A stretch of 5,948 nt of DNA. Source: JACMJP01 sp046160675. GTDB lineage: Bacteria > Bacteroidota > Bacteroidia > Chitinophagales > BACL12. The translations under genes were made by a program, and so were the position numbers. Every line of letters begins with the position of its first letter. Position 1 is the first letter of the stretch. The notes under the pieces are model-generated. The model made no database searches and was not told the origin of the DNA. It saw only the letters and a program-made list of their open reading frames with translations. Positions 1 to 5,948 of the stretch are shown here, piece by piece. The stretch is from assembly GCA_046160675.1 (NCBI GenBank), contig JBJXHH010000216.1:1-5948 (forward strand). The letters are read 5' to 3'.

Positions 1-628
1 TGCCGATGGAAAAAATAAATCCACCGAAAAACCCTTCCCAGGTTTTTTTAGGGGAGATGCGTTCAAATAATTTGTGTTTGCCAATAGCTTTGCCTGTGAA
101 GTAAGACATTGTATCATGCGTCCAAACTATCAGAAAGTAACCGAGAATAAACAAACCAGAACTGGCAAAGATTGGATTTATATCTCTTAGTTGCACTAAA
201 TAGCTTCCCCAAAAAAGCGGAATTGACAAAAGCAATGCAAAAGGAACAATACAATAAAAAATTCCTGCAATATTCAATCCTATGTTTCTATATGGGTTTT
301 CCCTTTTCATAAATAATTCGAAAATAAAAAACAAAGAAAGAAGAGGAAAAAATAGCAGAATAGGAATGAATACCAAATTTTCTGTTTGCAAATAGAGGAG
401 AGGGACGATGCTGAAAACAAGCATACCAATTATAAGATTCAAAACAATTTCAACAACTCTTGTAGCATGATCCTTCAAATTTTGCACTCTTCTTAAATAC
501 TCAAAATGAATTGCAAATGACAAACTCCAAAGAACAATTATCAAACTATACACATTCCAGAGCATGCCTGTAATTAAAACAGCAGCACCAACTACAGCAG
601 TGATGAGGCGTTGTGTGAGGTTATTCAT
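1..628 (-). CDS. cdsA: Phosphatidate cytidylyltransferase (CDP-diacylglycerol synthase), partial, C-terminus beyond window
   Basis: An open frame runs leftward from ATG 628-626 to the left edge without a stop, giving 209 residues. CdsA is the integral-membrane enzyme that converts phosphatidic acid and CTP to CDP-diacylglycerol, the precursor of bacterial phospholipids. The N-terminus (MNNLTQRLITAVVGAAVL) matches the family's usual opening. Several hydrophobic segments follow, at about 9-45, 57-80, 85-106, 117-140 and 156-170. The family region W169-T-H-D172-T-M-S-Y-F is followed by GKHKLFERISPKKTWEGFFG (about 183-202), which is highly diagnostic. Roughly 60-80 C-terminal residues, including the PROSITE CDP-alcohol signature with its metal-binding aspartates, lie outside the window, so the active site cannot be fully checked. 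The start codon overlaps the last 8 nt of the upstream DUF2007 gene, which suggests translational coupling and fixes the start. Confidence 0.95.
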   Translation of the reverse strand, partial: MNNLTQRLITAVVGAAVLITGMLWNVYSLIIVLWSLSFAIHFEYLRRVQNLKDHATRVVEIVLNLIIGMLVFSIVPLLYLQTENLVFIPILLFFPLLSLFFIFELFMKRENPYRNIGLNIAGIFYCIVPFALLLSIPLFWGSYLVQLRDINPIFASSGLFILGYFLIVWTHDTMSYFTGKAIGKHKLFERISPKKTWEGFFGGFIFSIG

Positions 629-827
629 TTTCTGCATTGTAAATGCTGTTTATTGCTTTTTCAGCTTCAGTGTAGTGAACATAAATTTCCATTTCACCGA
701 TGGCATACAAAGAATCTTTTTTCTGCATGCAAACATATTTTATCTCTTCTACATCCAGCAGGTCTTTGATCTTAGAAAACATAACATTGTTTTCAGTACT
801 GTACACCATCATCCAGTCTTTCTCCAT
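621..827 (-). CDS. DUF2007 small protein of unknown function
   Basis: A 68-residue protein with the pattern of the DUF2007 family (annotated as putative signal-transducing protein, function unproven). It opens with W-x-x-V-Y-S-T-E-N, then a short helix (SKIKDLLDVEEI), a variable strand (KYVCMQKKDSLYAIGE), the M-E-I-Y-V-H strand, and a closing helix (EAEKAINSIYN). There is no signal peptide or membrane segment, so it is probably cytoplasmic. The gene overlaps the end of the CPBP gene by 35 nt and the start of cdsA by 8 nt. Start choice is uncertain: ATG 827 keeps Trp5, which family members usually have at the domain edge, but ATG 812 or 809 has a GGAG nine or so bases upstream and would shorten the overlap. 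Family assignment is from pattern recognition; no function is claimed. Confidence 0.85.
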   Translation of the reverse strand: MEKDWMMVYSTENNVMFSKIKDLLDVEEIKYVCMQKKDSLYAIGEMEIYVHYTEAEKAINSIYNAENE

Positions 828-1749
828 GCCGGTATTGTTCGGTTGCCCGTTTGTAAAGAAAGAGAAAAAGCAGGAAAAATGGTAATGAGAATAGTGCGTA
901 CTGCCAGCTTGCTTCTTCTGTTACATTCTCATCCAGCATTTCTTTGTTCGTAAGAAAATATCCCAGCACACCCAAAAAGTTATTTATGAAGTGCCCGGCA
1001 ATAGAAGGCCATAAACTCCCGCTCCAGGCGAACAGGTAACCTAACACAGCGCCGAGTATGAGCCTGGGAAAAAATCCAAAAAACTGAAAATGCATAAAAC
1101 TGAAAAAAAATGCTGCCGCCCAAACTGCAACATGCACATTCTTTATCATCTTCTGCAACATATTTTGCAACAAGCCCCGGAAAACAATTTCTTCGCCAAC
1201 AGCAGCTAACACCGCAACCAGGAGAATATTAATCAGCAATCCGCCTGTTGTCGTTGTCGCTAAAAATGCATCGGTTTGCAGTTGTGCCTGTTCTTCAAGC
1301 GAACGAAGATTATTTTCAAGATCACTGAAGGCGGTAGGTAAACTGATATTTTGATTCCACTCATTTATATAACCGATCAAACCAATTGAAGAAAAGAAAA
1401 TGAAAAACACCAGTGTGTAAATATTTATATGCACACTTTTATGCAAACCGGTTGCTGCAAAAAACAAATCGCCGCAGAGATACACAAAACATAAAGGAAT
1501 AAGAATGTATTGCCCGAATGATGCAAGAAACTGAAAACACTTCATTGCATTGATCTGTGTTTCACTCAAAGCATCAGCGCTGCTAATTGAACTAAAATCT
1601 TTAAATAGATCACTAAGATTTGCGGCAGGGAAAATAGTTTCGGTTATAAGCAGTGCAGCATATTGAAACAACACACCACCCAAAATCAGCATCCCTATGA
1701 AAATAAGAAGTTTGCTAAGCCAGGTATAGGGCGCAAGAATGCCTTTCAT
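793..1749 (-). CDS. CPBP-family intramembrane glutamic endopeptidase (Abi/CAAX protease-like)
   Basis: A 318-residue polytopic membrane protein with the three CPBP (PF02517) motifs: E186-E187-I-V-F-R191-G; the F-x-x-x-H motif F216-S-F-M-H220; and H253-F-I-N-N257. These residues form the predicted intramembrane catalytic site, as in the CAAX protease Rce1. Hydrophobic segments lie at about 11-37, 71-99, 108-127, 170-185, 204-222, 228-242, 245-266 and 284-299. A hydrophilic acidic stretch (residues 140-160) precedes the catalytic core. In eukaryotes and archaea family members process prenylated CAAX proteins; most bacterial members, including this one, have unknown substrates, so no substrate is assigned. 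It is the first gene of the leftward cluster, and its last 35 nt are also the start of the DUF2007 gene. No strong Shine-Dalgarno precedes ATG 1749. All motif residues are present, so it is probably active. Confidence 0.93.
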   Translation of the reverse strand: MKGILAPYTWLSKLLIFIGMLILGGVLFQYAALLITETIFPAANLSDLFKDFSSISSADALSETQINAMKCFQFLASFGQYILIPLCFVYLCGDLFFAATGLHKSVHINIYTLVFFIFFSSIGLIGYINEWNQNISLPTAFSDLENNLRSLEEQAQLQTDAFLATTTTGGLLINILLVAVLAAVGEEIVFRGLLQNMLQKMIKNVHVAVWAAAFFFSFMHFQFFGFFPRLILGAVLGYLFAWSGSLWPSIAGHFINNFLGVLGYFLTNKEMLDENVTEEASWQYALFSLPFFLLFLFLYKRATEQYRHGERLDDGVQY

Positions 1750-1861
1750 GCTGATATATGTAATTTTGTGTAAAAATAGTGAGCAGGGGGTGGAGTATGA
1801 TGTTTCGAGAGGTATGAAAAGATTGTTTTTTTAAATTTTATTTTAGTTTGGTTTTTTAAAG
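1750..1861. promoter_or_regulatory. Divergent intergenic region with a candidate dusB promoter
   Basis: These 112 bp separate the leftward CPBP cluster from rightward dusB and should hold both promoters. On the + strand, TTAGTTTG at 1843-1850 matches the Bacteroidetes -7 element TAnnTTTG at all but one fixed position. An ATTG at 1822-1825 lies 17 bp upstream, in the place of the -33 element. Transcription would then start only a few bases before ATG 1862, giving a very short or no leader. On the - strand the best candidate is TATTTTTA (complement of 1771-1778), a poor match with no clear -33 element, so the CPBP promoter is unresolved. T-runs at 1825-1832 and 1852-1857 make the dusB-proximal half very AT-rich. 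No hairpin or riboswitch-like structure was seen. Confidence 0.4.
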
Positions 1862-2854
1862 ATGATTCGGATTGATAACATAGAATTGCCTGATTTCCCG
1901 CTGTTACTGGCACCGATGGAAGATGTAAGCGATCCGCCTTTCCGTGTGTTATGTAAACGGTTGGGTGCGGATATGTTATACACTGAATTTATTTCAACAG
2001 AAGGGCTGATACGCAATGCGCAGAAGAGTGTAAAAAAACTGGATTTTTACGAAGAAGAACGCCCGCTGGGTATTCAGATCTTCGGGGCGGATATTGAAGT
2101 GATGAAAGGCTGTGCTGAAATTATTGAGGAAGCGGGCCCTGAATTGCTTGACATAAACTTCGGATGCCCGGTGAAAAAAGTTGTGTGCAAAGATGCAGGC
2201 GCAGGGATTTTAAAAGATATTCCAAAAATGATTCGCTTAACGGAAAGTGTTGTGAAAGCAACAAAACTTCCTGTGACTGTGAAAACAAGACTGGGTTGGG
2301 ATAATAACTCAAAAAACATTGTTGATGTGGCTGAACGTTTGCAGGACATCGGCATAAAAGCCCTGACGATTCATGGGCGTACAAGAGAACAGATGTATAA
2401 AGGAAATGCTGACTGGACATTGATAGCAGCAGTGAAAAATAATCCCCGCATGCATATCCCTGTTTTCGGCAATGGCGATATAGATTCTCCTGAAAAGGCG
2501 TTGGAGTATAAAAATAAATTCGGGGTGGATGGGATTATGATCGGCAGGGCATCCATCGGTTACCCATGGATATTCAGGGAAATAAAACATTTTTTAAAAA
2601 CCAGAACATTGTTATCTCCACCAACTTTGGAAGAAAGAGTGGAAGTGTGTAAACAGCATCTGCAAAAATCAGTGGAATGGAAAGGAGAAGTATTGGGTGT
2701 TTTAGAAATGCGTCGGCATTATGCAAATTATTTCAAAGGCTTGCCGAATATAAAACACTATCGTGCGCAGTTAGTTACATTGAAAATTGTAGAATTGTTG
2801 ATGGATATACTCGATGAAATAAGCAAACTACAATTGGAGGAAATTGCTGCTTGA
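1862..2854 (+). CDS. dusB: tRNA-dihydrouridine synthase B
   Basis: A 330-residue flavoenzyme that reduces specific uridines to dihydrouridine in the tRNA D-loop using FMN and NADPH; cytoplasmic. The TIM-barrel signature starts with A17-P-M-E-D-V-S-D-P-P-F. The catalytic cysteine sits in N99-F-G-C102-P, followed by G-A-G (113-115). The FMN/substrate residues appear in V-K141-T-R-L-G-W, T-I-H171-G-R-T-R, F-G-N204-G-D206-I and I-G228-R229-A. The C-terminal helical tRNA-binding domain (about 250-330) contains R284-R-H-Y-A-N-Y-F-K-G-L-P, typical of DusB. Length and motif order are normal for the family, which favours DusB over DusA or DusC. The start at ATG 1862 is the first in frame after the divergent intergenic region and places APMED at the usual distance; no Shine-Dalgarno is seen. 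It is followed after 71 bp by lemA with no terminator between them, so cotranscription is possible. Confidence 0.96.
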   Translation: MIRIDNIELPDFPLLLAPMEDVSDPPFRVLCKRLGADMLYTEFISTEGLIRNAQKSVKKLDFYEEERPLGIQIFGADIEVMKGCAEIIEEAGPELLDINFGCPVKKVVCKDAGAGILKDIPKMIRLTESVVKATKLPVTVKTRLGWDNNSKNIVDVAERLQDIGIKALTIHGRTREQMYKGNADWTLIAAVKNNPRMHIPVFGNGDIDSPEKALEYKNKFGVDGIMIGRASIGYPWIFREIKHFLKTRTLLSPPTLEERVEVCKQHLQKSVEWKGEVLGVLEMRRHYANYFKGLPNIKHYRAQLVTLKIVELLMDILDEISKLQLEEIAA

Positions 2855-2925
2855 AAATATTTCTTTCTTAAAACAATACTTCCTTTTTATTTTCGTCTAT
2901 TAATTCAACCTTAAATCAAAAAAGT

Positions 2926-3486
2926 ATGTGGGTACTTCTTATCATCATAGTTGCATTTCTGCTTATAGGCATTGCCCTGTATAATACGCTTATTGGGCGG
3001 AGAAATAATGTTGAGAATGCTTTTGGGGCAATTGACGCTATGCTCAAAAAGCGGTTCGACTTGATCCCAAACCTGGTGGAGACAGTGAAGCAATACATGA
3101 ATTATGAAAAAGACACCCTCACTAAAATTGTAGAGTTGCGCAATTCTATCCAGGCAAACCCTACAATGCCCGCCCAGGAAAGGATAGGAATTGAGAATCA
3201 ACTCACAGGATTATTATCGCAACTGCGCATAGCGGTAGAAAACTACCCAGACCTGAAAGCAAATCAGAATTTTATCCAATTGCAAAGTACCTGGACAGAG
3301 GTAGAGGAACAAATTTCCGCAGCAAGACGAACTTATAACGCTGCTGTTACCTCTTACAACAATGCTGTTATGATGTTCCCGACAAATATTTTCGCAAATA
3401 TGATGAAATATCAAACCATGGAAGTTCTTAAAATTGAGGAGGCAGAAAGACAAAATGTTTCTGCAAAGGATTTGTTTAAGAATTGA
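2926..3486 (+). CDS. lemA: LemA family membrane-anchored protein
   Basis: A 186-residue protein with one N-terminal hydrophobic segment (residues 2-19) and a helical domain matching LemA (PF04011). The diagnostic region is Y19-N-T-L-I-x-x-R-N-N-V, then A-I-D-A-M-L-K-K-R-F-D-L-I-P-N-L-V-E-T-V-K (about 35-55). Later landmarks are E105-N-Y-P-D-L-K-A-N (the conserved YPxLKAxxxF segment), E127-E-Q-I-S-A-A-R-R-x-Y-N (about 127-138) and N145-x-x-V-x-x-F-P (about 145-152). The likely topology is a short N-terminal tail with the helical bundle outside the membrane core. The molecular role of LemA proteins is poorly known; homologues often sit beside the protease HtpX or with TPM-domain proteins. Here the downstream neighbour, 59 bp away, is a membrane metallopeptidase. 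The start is preceded by an A-rich stretch rather than a Shine-Dalgarno. Family call is firm; function is not. Confidence 0.93.
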   Translation: MWVLLIIIVAFLLIGIALYNTLIGRRNNVENAFGAIDAMLKKRFDLIPNLVETVKQYMNYEKDTLTKIVELRNSIQANPTMPAQERIGIENQLTGLLSQLRIAVENYPDLKANQNFIQLQSTWTEVEEQISAARRTYNAAVTSYNNAVMMFPTNIFANMMKYQTMEVLKIEEAERQNVSAKDLFKN

Positions 3487-3545
3487 TATAAACTTTTTCA
3501 GCAAATCATCGTTTCTTTGTATAACTAAAAATTAAGCAAAATAAA

Positions 3546-4277
3546 ATGAACACAACAATTGGTATCATCTTACAGGAACAAGCAGCTTCCGGATCAGGGA
3601 TGCTTGGTGCCTATATTATTGGTATTGCATTCGCCGTTGCCGGCATGATCGTTAGCGGGGTATTGAGAAGTAAATTCAAAAAATATTCTCAAATACCCGT
3701 AAAAGGCGGGCTTACTGGAAGGGACATAGCTGTGCAAATGCTTTCTGAAAATGGCATTACTGATGTACAGGTTATCTCAGTAGCCGGGCAACTGACAGAC
3801 CATTATAACCCGCAAAACAAAACTGTGAACCTGAGCGAAGGTGTATACAATACCAACAGTATAGCAGCAGCAGCAATTGCAGCACATGAATGCGGCCATG
3901 CCGTACAGCATGCAACTGCATACAGGTGGTTAACCATGCGTTCGCAGTTAGTACCGATTGTGAGCGTTGCCTCCCAATGGGTAATGTGGGTGATCCTGGC
4001 GGGAATTATTCTTGTAAATACATTTCCTCAACTCTTACTTATAGGTATCATTCTTTTTGGCGCAACTACCCTATTCAGCTTTGTTACACTACCGGTTGAG
4101 TTTGATGCTAGCCGCAGGGCAATAGCCTGGCTACAAGGTTCAGCAGTGGCAGGAACCATGGAAATGGGCAAAGCGAAAGATGCCTTGAGATGGGCTGCAG
4201 GAACATATGTTATCGCTGCTTTGGGCTCATTGGCAACCCTGCTTTATTACATTATGATCTACGCAAACAGGAGATAA
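3546..4277 (+). CDS. YugP-like membrane zinc metallopeptidase (Zn_peptidase_2 family)
   Basis: A 243-residue integral-membrane protein matching the YugP family (PF04298). The zinc site H114-E115-C116-G117-H118 sits in A-A-H-E-C-G-H-A-V-Q, and the probable third ligand E185 is in L-P-V-E-F-D-A-S. Upstream are the family landmarks G-L-T-G-R-D (55-60), D85-H-Y-N-P (85-89) and L-S-E-G-V-Y (96-101). Hydrophobic segments at about 18-40, 134-158, 162-182 and 218-239 flank the catalytic region. Length is normal. Substrate and physiological role are unknown for the family; proteolysis of membrane proteins is inferred from the gluzincin motif and topology. The gene follows lemA and is followed by a rho-independent terminator, so it closes the rightward set. 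ATG 3546 is the natural start: A-rich upstream, and the first membrane segment then begins near residue 18. The family is firmly recognised. Confidence 0.93.
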   Translation: MNTTIGIILQEQAASGSGMLGAYIIGIAFAVAGMIVSGVLRSKFKKYSQIPVKGGLTGRDIAVQMLSENGITDVQVISVAGQLTDHYNPQNKTVNLSEGVYNTNSIAAAAIAAHECGHAVQHATAYRWLTMRSQLVPIVSVASQWVMWVILAGIILVNTFPQLLLIGIILFGATTLFSFVTLPVEFDASRRAIAWLQGSAVAGTMEMGKAKDALRWAAGTYVIAALGSLATLLYYIMIYANRR

Positions 4278-4323
4278 ACAAGAAGAGTAAAAAAATAAAT
4301 AGTACAAATTTTTACTGAAAATC

Positions 4324-4353
4324 AGCGACTTATGAAGGTAGGTCGCTTTTTTA
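4324..4353 (+). terminator. Rho-independent terminator downstream of the zinc metallopeptidase gene
   Basis: AGCGACTTA (4324-4332) pairs with TAGGTCGCT (4339-4347) as a 9-bp stem with one G-U pair and a six-base loop TGAAGG, followed immediately by six T residues (4347-4352). It lies 46 bp after the metallopeptidase stop and before the rplM promoter, so it insulates the ribosomal operon from read-through. Confidence 0.9.
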
Positions 4354-4365
4354 TTTAGATTTTCC

Positions 4366-4396
4366 TTGTATGCTTGAGGGCATAAAATTATCTTTG
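4366..4396 (+). promoter_or_regulatory. Bacteroidetes-type promoter of the rplM-rpsI-rpsB operon
   Basis: TATCTTTG at 4389-4396 is a perfect match to the Bacteroidetes -7 consensus TAnnTTTG. A TTG at 4366-4368 lies 20 bp upstream, in the place of the -33 element. Transcription should begin a few bases after 4396, leaving a leader of about 40 nt before the GTG at 4442. That leader is AT-rich (long T-run around 4418-4425) and contains no stable hairpin, so no structured ribosomal-protein autoregulatory leader is evident. The promoter sits just downstream of the terminator at 4324-4353. Confidence 0.75.
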
Positions 4397-4441
4397 CAGC
4401 CCATTTTTAACGAAAATTTTTTTTAAAGAAAACCTGTACAA

Positions 4442-4885
4442 GTGGATACATTAAGTTTCAGAACAAAATCGGCGAACGATCAAACCGTTACTCGTGACTG
4501 GTACATTGTGGATGCCGATGGCAAAACCTTGGGCCGGATCTCAAGCAGAATAGCTGCAATATTGAGAGGAAAGAACAAAGCCTACTTCACCCCGCATACT
4601 GACTGTGGTGATTATGTGATCATTATCAATGCTGAAAAAGTAAAACTTACCGGCAAAAAAATGCTAGAGAAAGAAATTGACTGGTACACAGGCCACCCGG
4701 GCGGCCGTAAAGTAGCTAACCCGAAAACTATACTTGCCAAGCAACCGCATAAATTGCTTGAAAGAAGCATAAAAGGCATGTTGCCCCATAACAAACTTGG
4801 CAGCCAGATGTATAAAAAATTATTTGTTTATGCAGGTACGGAACATCCGCATACTGCGCAAAAACCAAAAACTTTAAACTTCTAA
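4442..4885 (+). CDS. rplM: 50S ribosomal protein L13 (uL13), GTG start
   Basis: A 147-residue L13, an early-assembling protein of the large subunit. Family landmarks are W21-Y-I-V-D-A-D-G-K-T-L-G-R, then L-R-G-K-x-K-x-x-F-T-P-H-x-D-C-G-D-Y-V (about 41-59), I-N-A-E-K-V-x-L-T-G-x-K, W-Y-x-x-H-P-G-G, and the C-terminal R-S-I-K-G-M-L-P-H-N-K-L-G. The start is GTG at 4442: translation from it gives MDTLSFRTKSAN, which matches the conserved Bacteroidetes L13 N-terminal extension, whereas the first internal ATG would delete most of the protein. Upstream sequence is A-rich with no clear Shine-Dalgarno. It is first in a ribosomal operon; rpsI starts 4 bp after its stop, the usual L13-S9 pairing. Confidence 0.98.
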   Translation: MDTLSFRTKSANDQTVTRDWYIVDADGKTLGRISSRIAAILRGKNKAYFTPHTDCGDYVIIINAEKVKLTGKKMLEKEIDWYTGHPGGRKVANPKTILAKQPHKLLERSIKGMLPHNKLGSQMYKKLFVYAGTEHPHTAQKPKTLNF

Positions 4886-4889
4886 CAAC

Positions 4890-5276
4890 ATGGAGATCAT
4901 TAACGCAGTAGGCAGAAGAAAAGCTTCCGTAGTAAGAGCCTTTCTAAAAAAGGGAAAAGGAAAAATTACGATAAACGGAAAAGATTACAAAGAATATTTC
5001 TCCATCCCGATGTTGCAGAACCAGGTAACAGCACCTTTTGAGGTAATATCTGTGGGAGGCGATTTTGATATAACATTGAATGCTGCAGGCGGCGGAACAA
5101 CCGGGCAGGCAGAAGCAGCAAAACTTGCTATTGCAAGAGCCCTGGTAAAAATTAATGCCGAATATAAACCGGCATTAAAAGAGAAAGGCTTACTCACCCG
5201 TGACAGCCGTAAGGTAGAACGTAAAAAACCAGGTTTGCGCAAAGCCCGCCGAGCCACTCAATTCTCTAAACGTTAA
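4890..5276 (+). CDS. rpsI: 30S ribosomal protein S9 (uS9)
   Basis: A 128-residue S9 of the small-subunit head. The N-terminus N5-A-V-G-R-R-K-A-S-V is the family opening. The middle contains G-G-G-T-T-G-Q-A-E-A-A-K-L-A-I-A-R-A-L (about 67-86). The end R-D-S-R-K-V-E-R-K-K-P-G-L-R-K-A-R-R is followed by the tail Q-F-S-K-R, whose terminal arginine reaches the P-site tRNA anticodon stem in known ribosome structures. Length is normal and nothing is missing. It starts 4 bp after rplM, which implies coupled translation, and is followed by rpsB after 19 bp with no terminator between them. Confidence 0.98.
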   Translation: MEIINAVGRRKASVVRAFLKKGKGKITINGKDYKEYFSIPMLQNQVTAPFEVISVGGDFDITLNAAGGGTTGQAEAAKLAIARALVKINAEYKPALKEKGLLTRDSRKVERKKPGLRKARRATQFSKR

Positions 5277-5295
5277 CCCTCAACTCAAGAACAAA

Positions 5296-5948
5296 ATGGA
5301 AAAACTTACATATAACGAATTATTGGAAGCTGGTGTACACTTCGGGCACCTTCGCAAAAAATGGAACCCGAAAATGTTGCCTTACATCTTCATGGAGAAA
5401 AAAGGTATTCACATAATCGACCTTTATAAAACACTGGAAAAACTGGAAGAAGCGGCCTCTGTCATTCGCTCCATTGCAAGATCAGGGAAGAAAGTGATGT
5501 TTGTAGCAACAAAAAAACAAGCAAAAGAAATAGTGGAAGAACAGGCAAGAAGAGTAGGAATGCCTTTCGTAACACAAAGATGGCTGGGTGGAATGCTTAC
5601 AAACTTTACCACCATTCGCAAAAGCATAAAAAAATTACAGGCTATTGACCGCATGCTCAATGATGGCTCCGCAGAAAACATGACAAAAAAAGAGAGACTT
5701 GTACTTAGCAGGGAAAGAGACAAACTGGAAAGTGTGATAGGTGGTGTTGCACAACTCAACCGTTTGCCAGCAACATTGTTGTTAGTTGACATCGGCCATG
5801 AACACATTGCACTTGCTGAAGCAGTAAAACTGAACATTGGCACCATTGGCGTAGTGGATACTAACTGCGACCCTAACAAAGTCGATTTCCCTATCCCTGC
5901 AAATGATGATGCTGCAAAATCCATCAACATCATTGTAAAATATCTCAC
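5296..5948 (+). CDS. rpsB: 30S ribosomal protein S2 (uS2), partial, C-terminus beyond window
   Basis: An open frame from ATG 5296 runs to the right edge without a stop (217 full codons). S2 binds the small subunit between head and body, near S1. The start of the protein carries L9-L-E-A-G-V-H-F-G-H, then W-N-P-K-M-L-P-Y-I-F and G-I-H-I-I-D-L-Y-K-T, which are unmistakable S2 signatures. Further on are F-V-A-T-K-K-Q-A-K, Q-R-W-L-G-G-M-L-T-N-F, and the C-terminal lobe D-I-G-H-E-H-I-A-L-A-E-A, V-V-D-T-N-C-D-P-N and P-I-P-A-N-D-D-A. The segment A-Q-L-N-R-L-P replaces the usual N-M-G-G-L-P of Proteobacteria, as expected for Bacteroidetes. It is third in the rplM-rpsI-rpsB operon; tsf commonly follows, which would lie outside this window. 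Confidence 0.98.
   Translation, partial: MEKLTYNELLEAGVHFGHLRKKWNPKMLPYIFMEKKGIHIIDLYKTLEKLEEAASVIRSIARSGKKVMFVATKKQAKEIVEEQARRVGMPFVTQRWLGGMLTNFTTIRKSIKKLQAIDRMLNDGSAENMTKKERLVLSRERDKLESVIGGVAQLNRLPATLLLVDIGHEHIALAEAVKLNIGTIGVVDTNCDPNKVDFPIPANDDAAKSINIIVKYL

Noticed and set aside
564..953. A + strand open frame of 129 codons
   Set aside because: It lies antisense across cdsA, DUF2007 and CPBP, has low-complexity Phe/His-rich content, and matches no family; it is a shadow of the leftward genes.
1781..1795. G-rich stretch in the divergent intergenic region
   Set aside because: A single short run without the four G-tracts of a quadruplex and without symmetry; no support for a regulatory site.
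2888..2895. TATTTTCG, a possible separate lemA promoter element
   Set aside because: One mismatch to TAnnTTTG and no TTG at a suitable distance upstream; too weak to call in AT-rich DNA, though a separate lemA promoter is not excluded.
3512..3519. TTTCTTTG, a possible separate promoter element for the metallopeptidase gene
   Set aside because: One mismatch to TAnnTTTG and no clear -33 element; cotranscription with lemA is equally likely.
4378..4402. GGGC ... GCCC inverted repeat around the rplM -7 element
   Set aside because: Only 4 bp per arm with a 17-base gap; most of it lies upstream of the expected transcript, and it is expected by chance.
5424..5948. A long - strand open frame of 174 codons
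   Set aside because: It is antisense to rpsB, which has unmistakable S2 motifs throughout; the Ser/Phe-rich translation is a reading-frame shadow.

Overview
The window looks like a chromosomal housekeeping segment from a member of the Bacteroidota, most likely a Chitinophagaceae-like lineage. The evidence is AT-rich DNA, A-rich start regions mostly without Shine-Dalgarno sequences, a perfect Bacteroidetes-type -7 promoter element (TAnnTTTG) before rplM, an L13 beginning MDTLS from a GTG start, and an S2 with the Bacteroidetes-style AQLNRLP segment. The lineage call rests on sequence character and gene order only. There is no sign of mobile DNA, CRISPR, RNA genes or foreign composition.

Layout. 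Positions 1-1749 hold a leftward cluster of three overlapping genes: a CPBP-family intramembrane protease (1749 to 793), a small DUF2007 protein (827 to 621) and the start of cdsA, phosphatidate cytidylyltransferase (628 to beyond position 1). A 112-bp AT-rich divergent intergenic region (1750-1861) separates it from a rightward set: dusB (tRNA-dihydrouridine synthase), a LemA-family membrane protein and a YugP-like membrane zinc metallopeptidase. That set closes with a clear rho-independent terminator (4324-4353). A strong promoter (4366-4396) then starts the ribosomal-protein operon rplM-rpsI-rpsB. rpsB runs off the right edge.

How the genes work together. The leftward cluster concerns the membrane: CdsA makes CDP-diacylglycerol for phospholipid synthesis, CPBP is a predicted membrane-embedded protease, and DUF2007 is an uncharacterised small protein whose ends overlap both neighbours, which suggests translational coupling. 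DusB modifies tRNA. LemA and the YugP-like protease are adjacent and both membrane-anchored, resembling the LemA/HtpX pairing in other bacteria. L13, S9 and S2 are core ribosomal proteins. All eight genes appear intact apart from the two cut by the window edges. I found no convincing undescribed system; the loosely characterised parts are the LemA/YugP pair and the CPBP-DUF2007-cdsA overlap.
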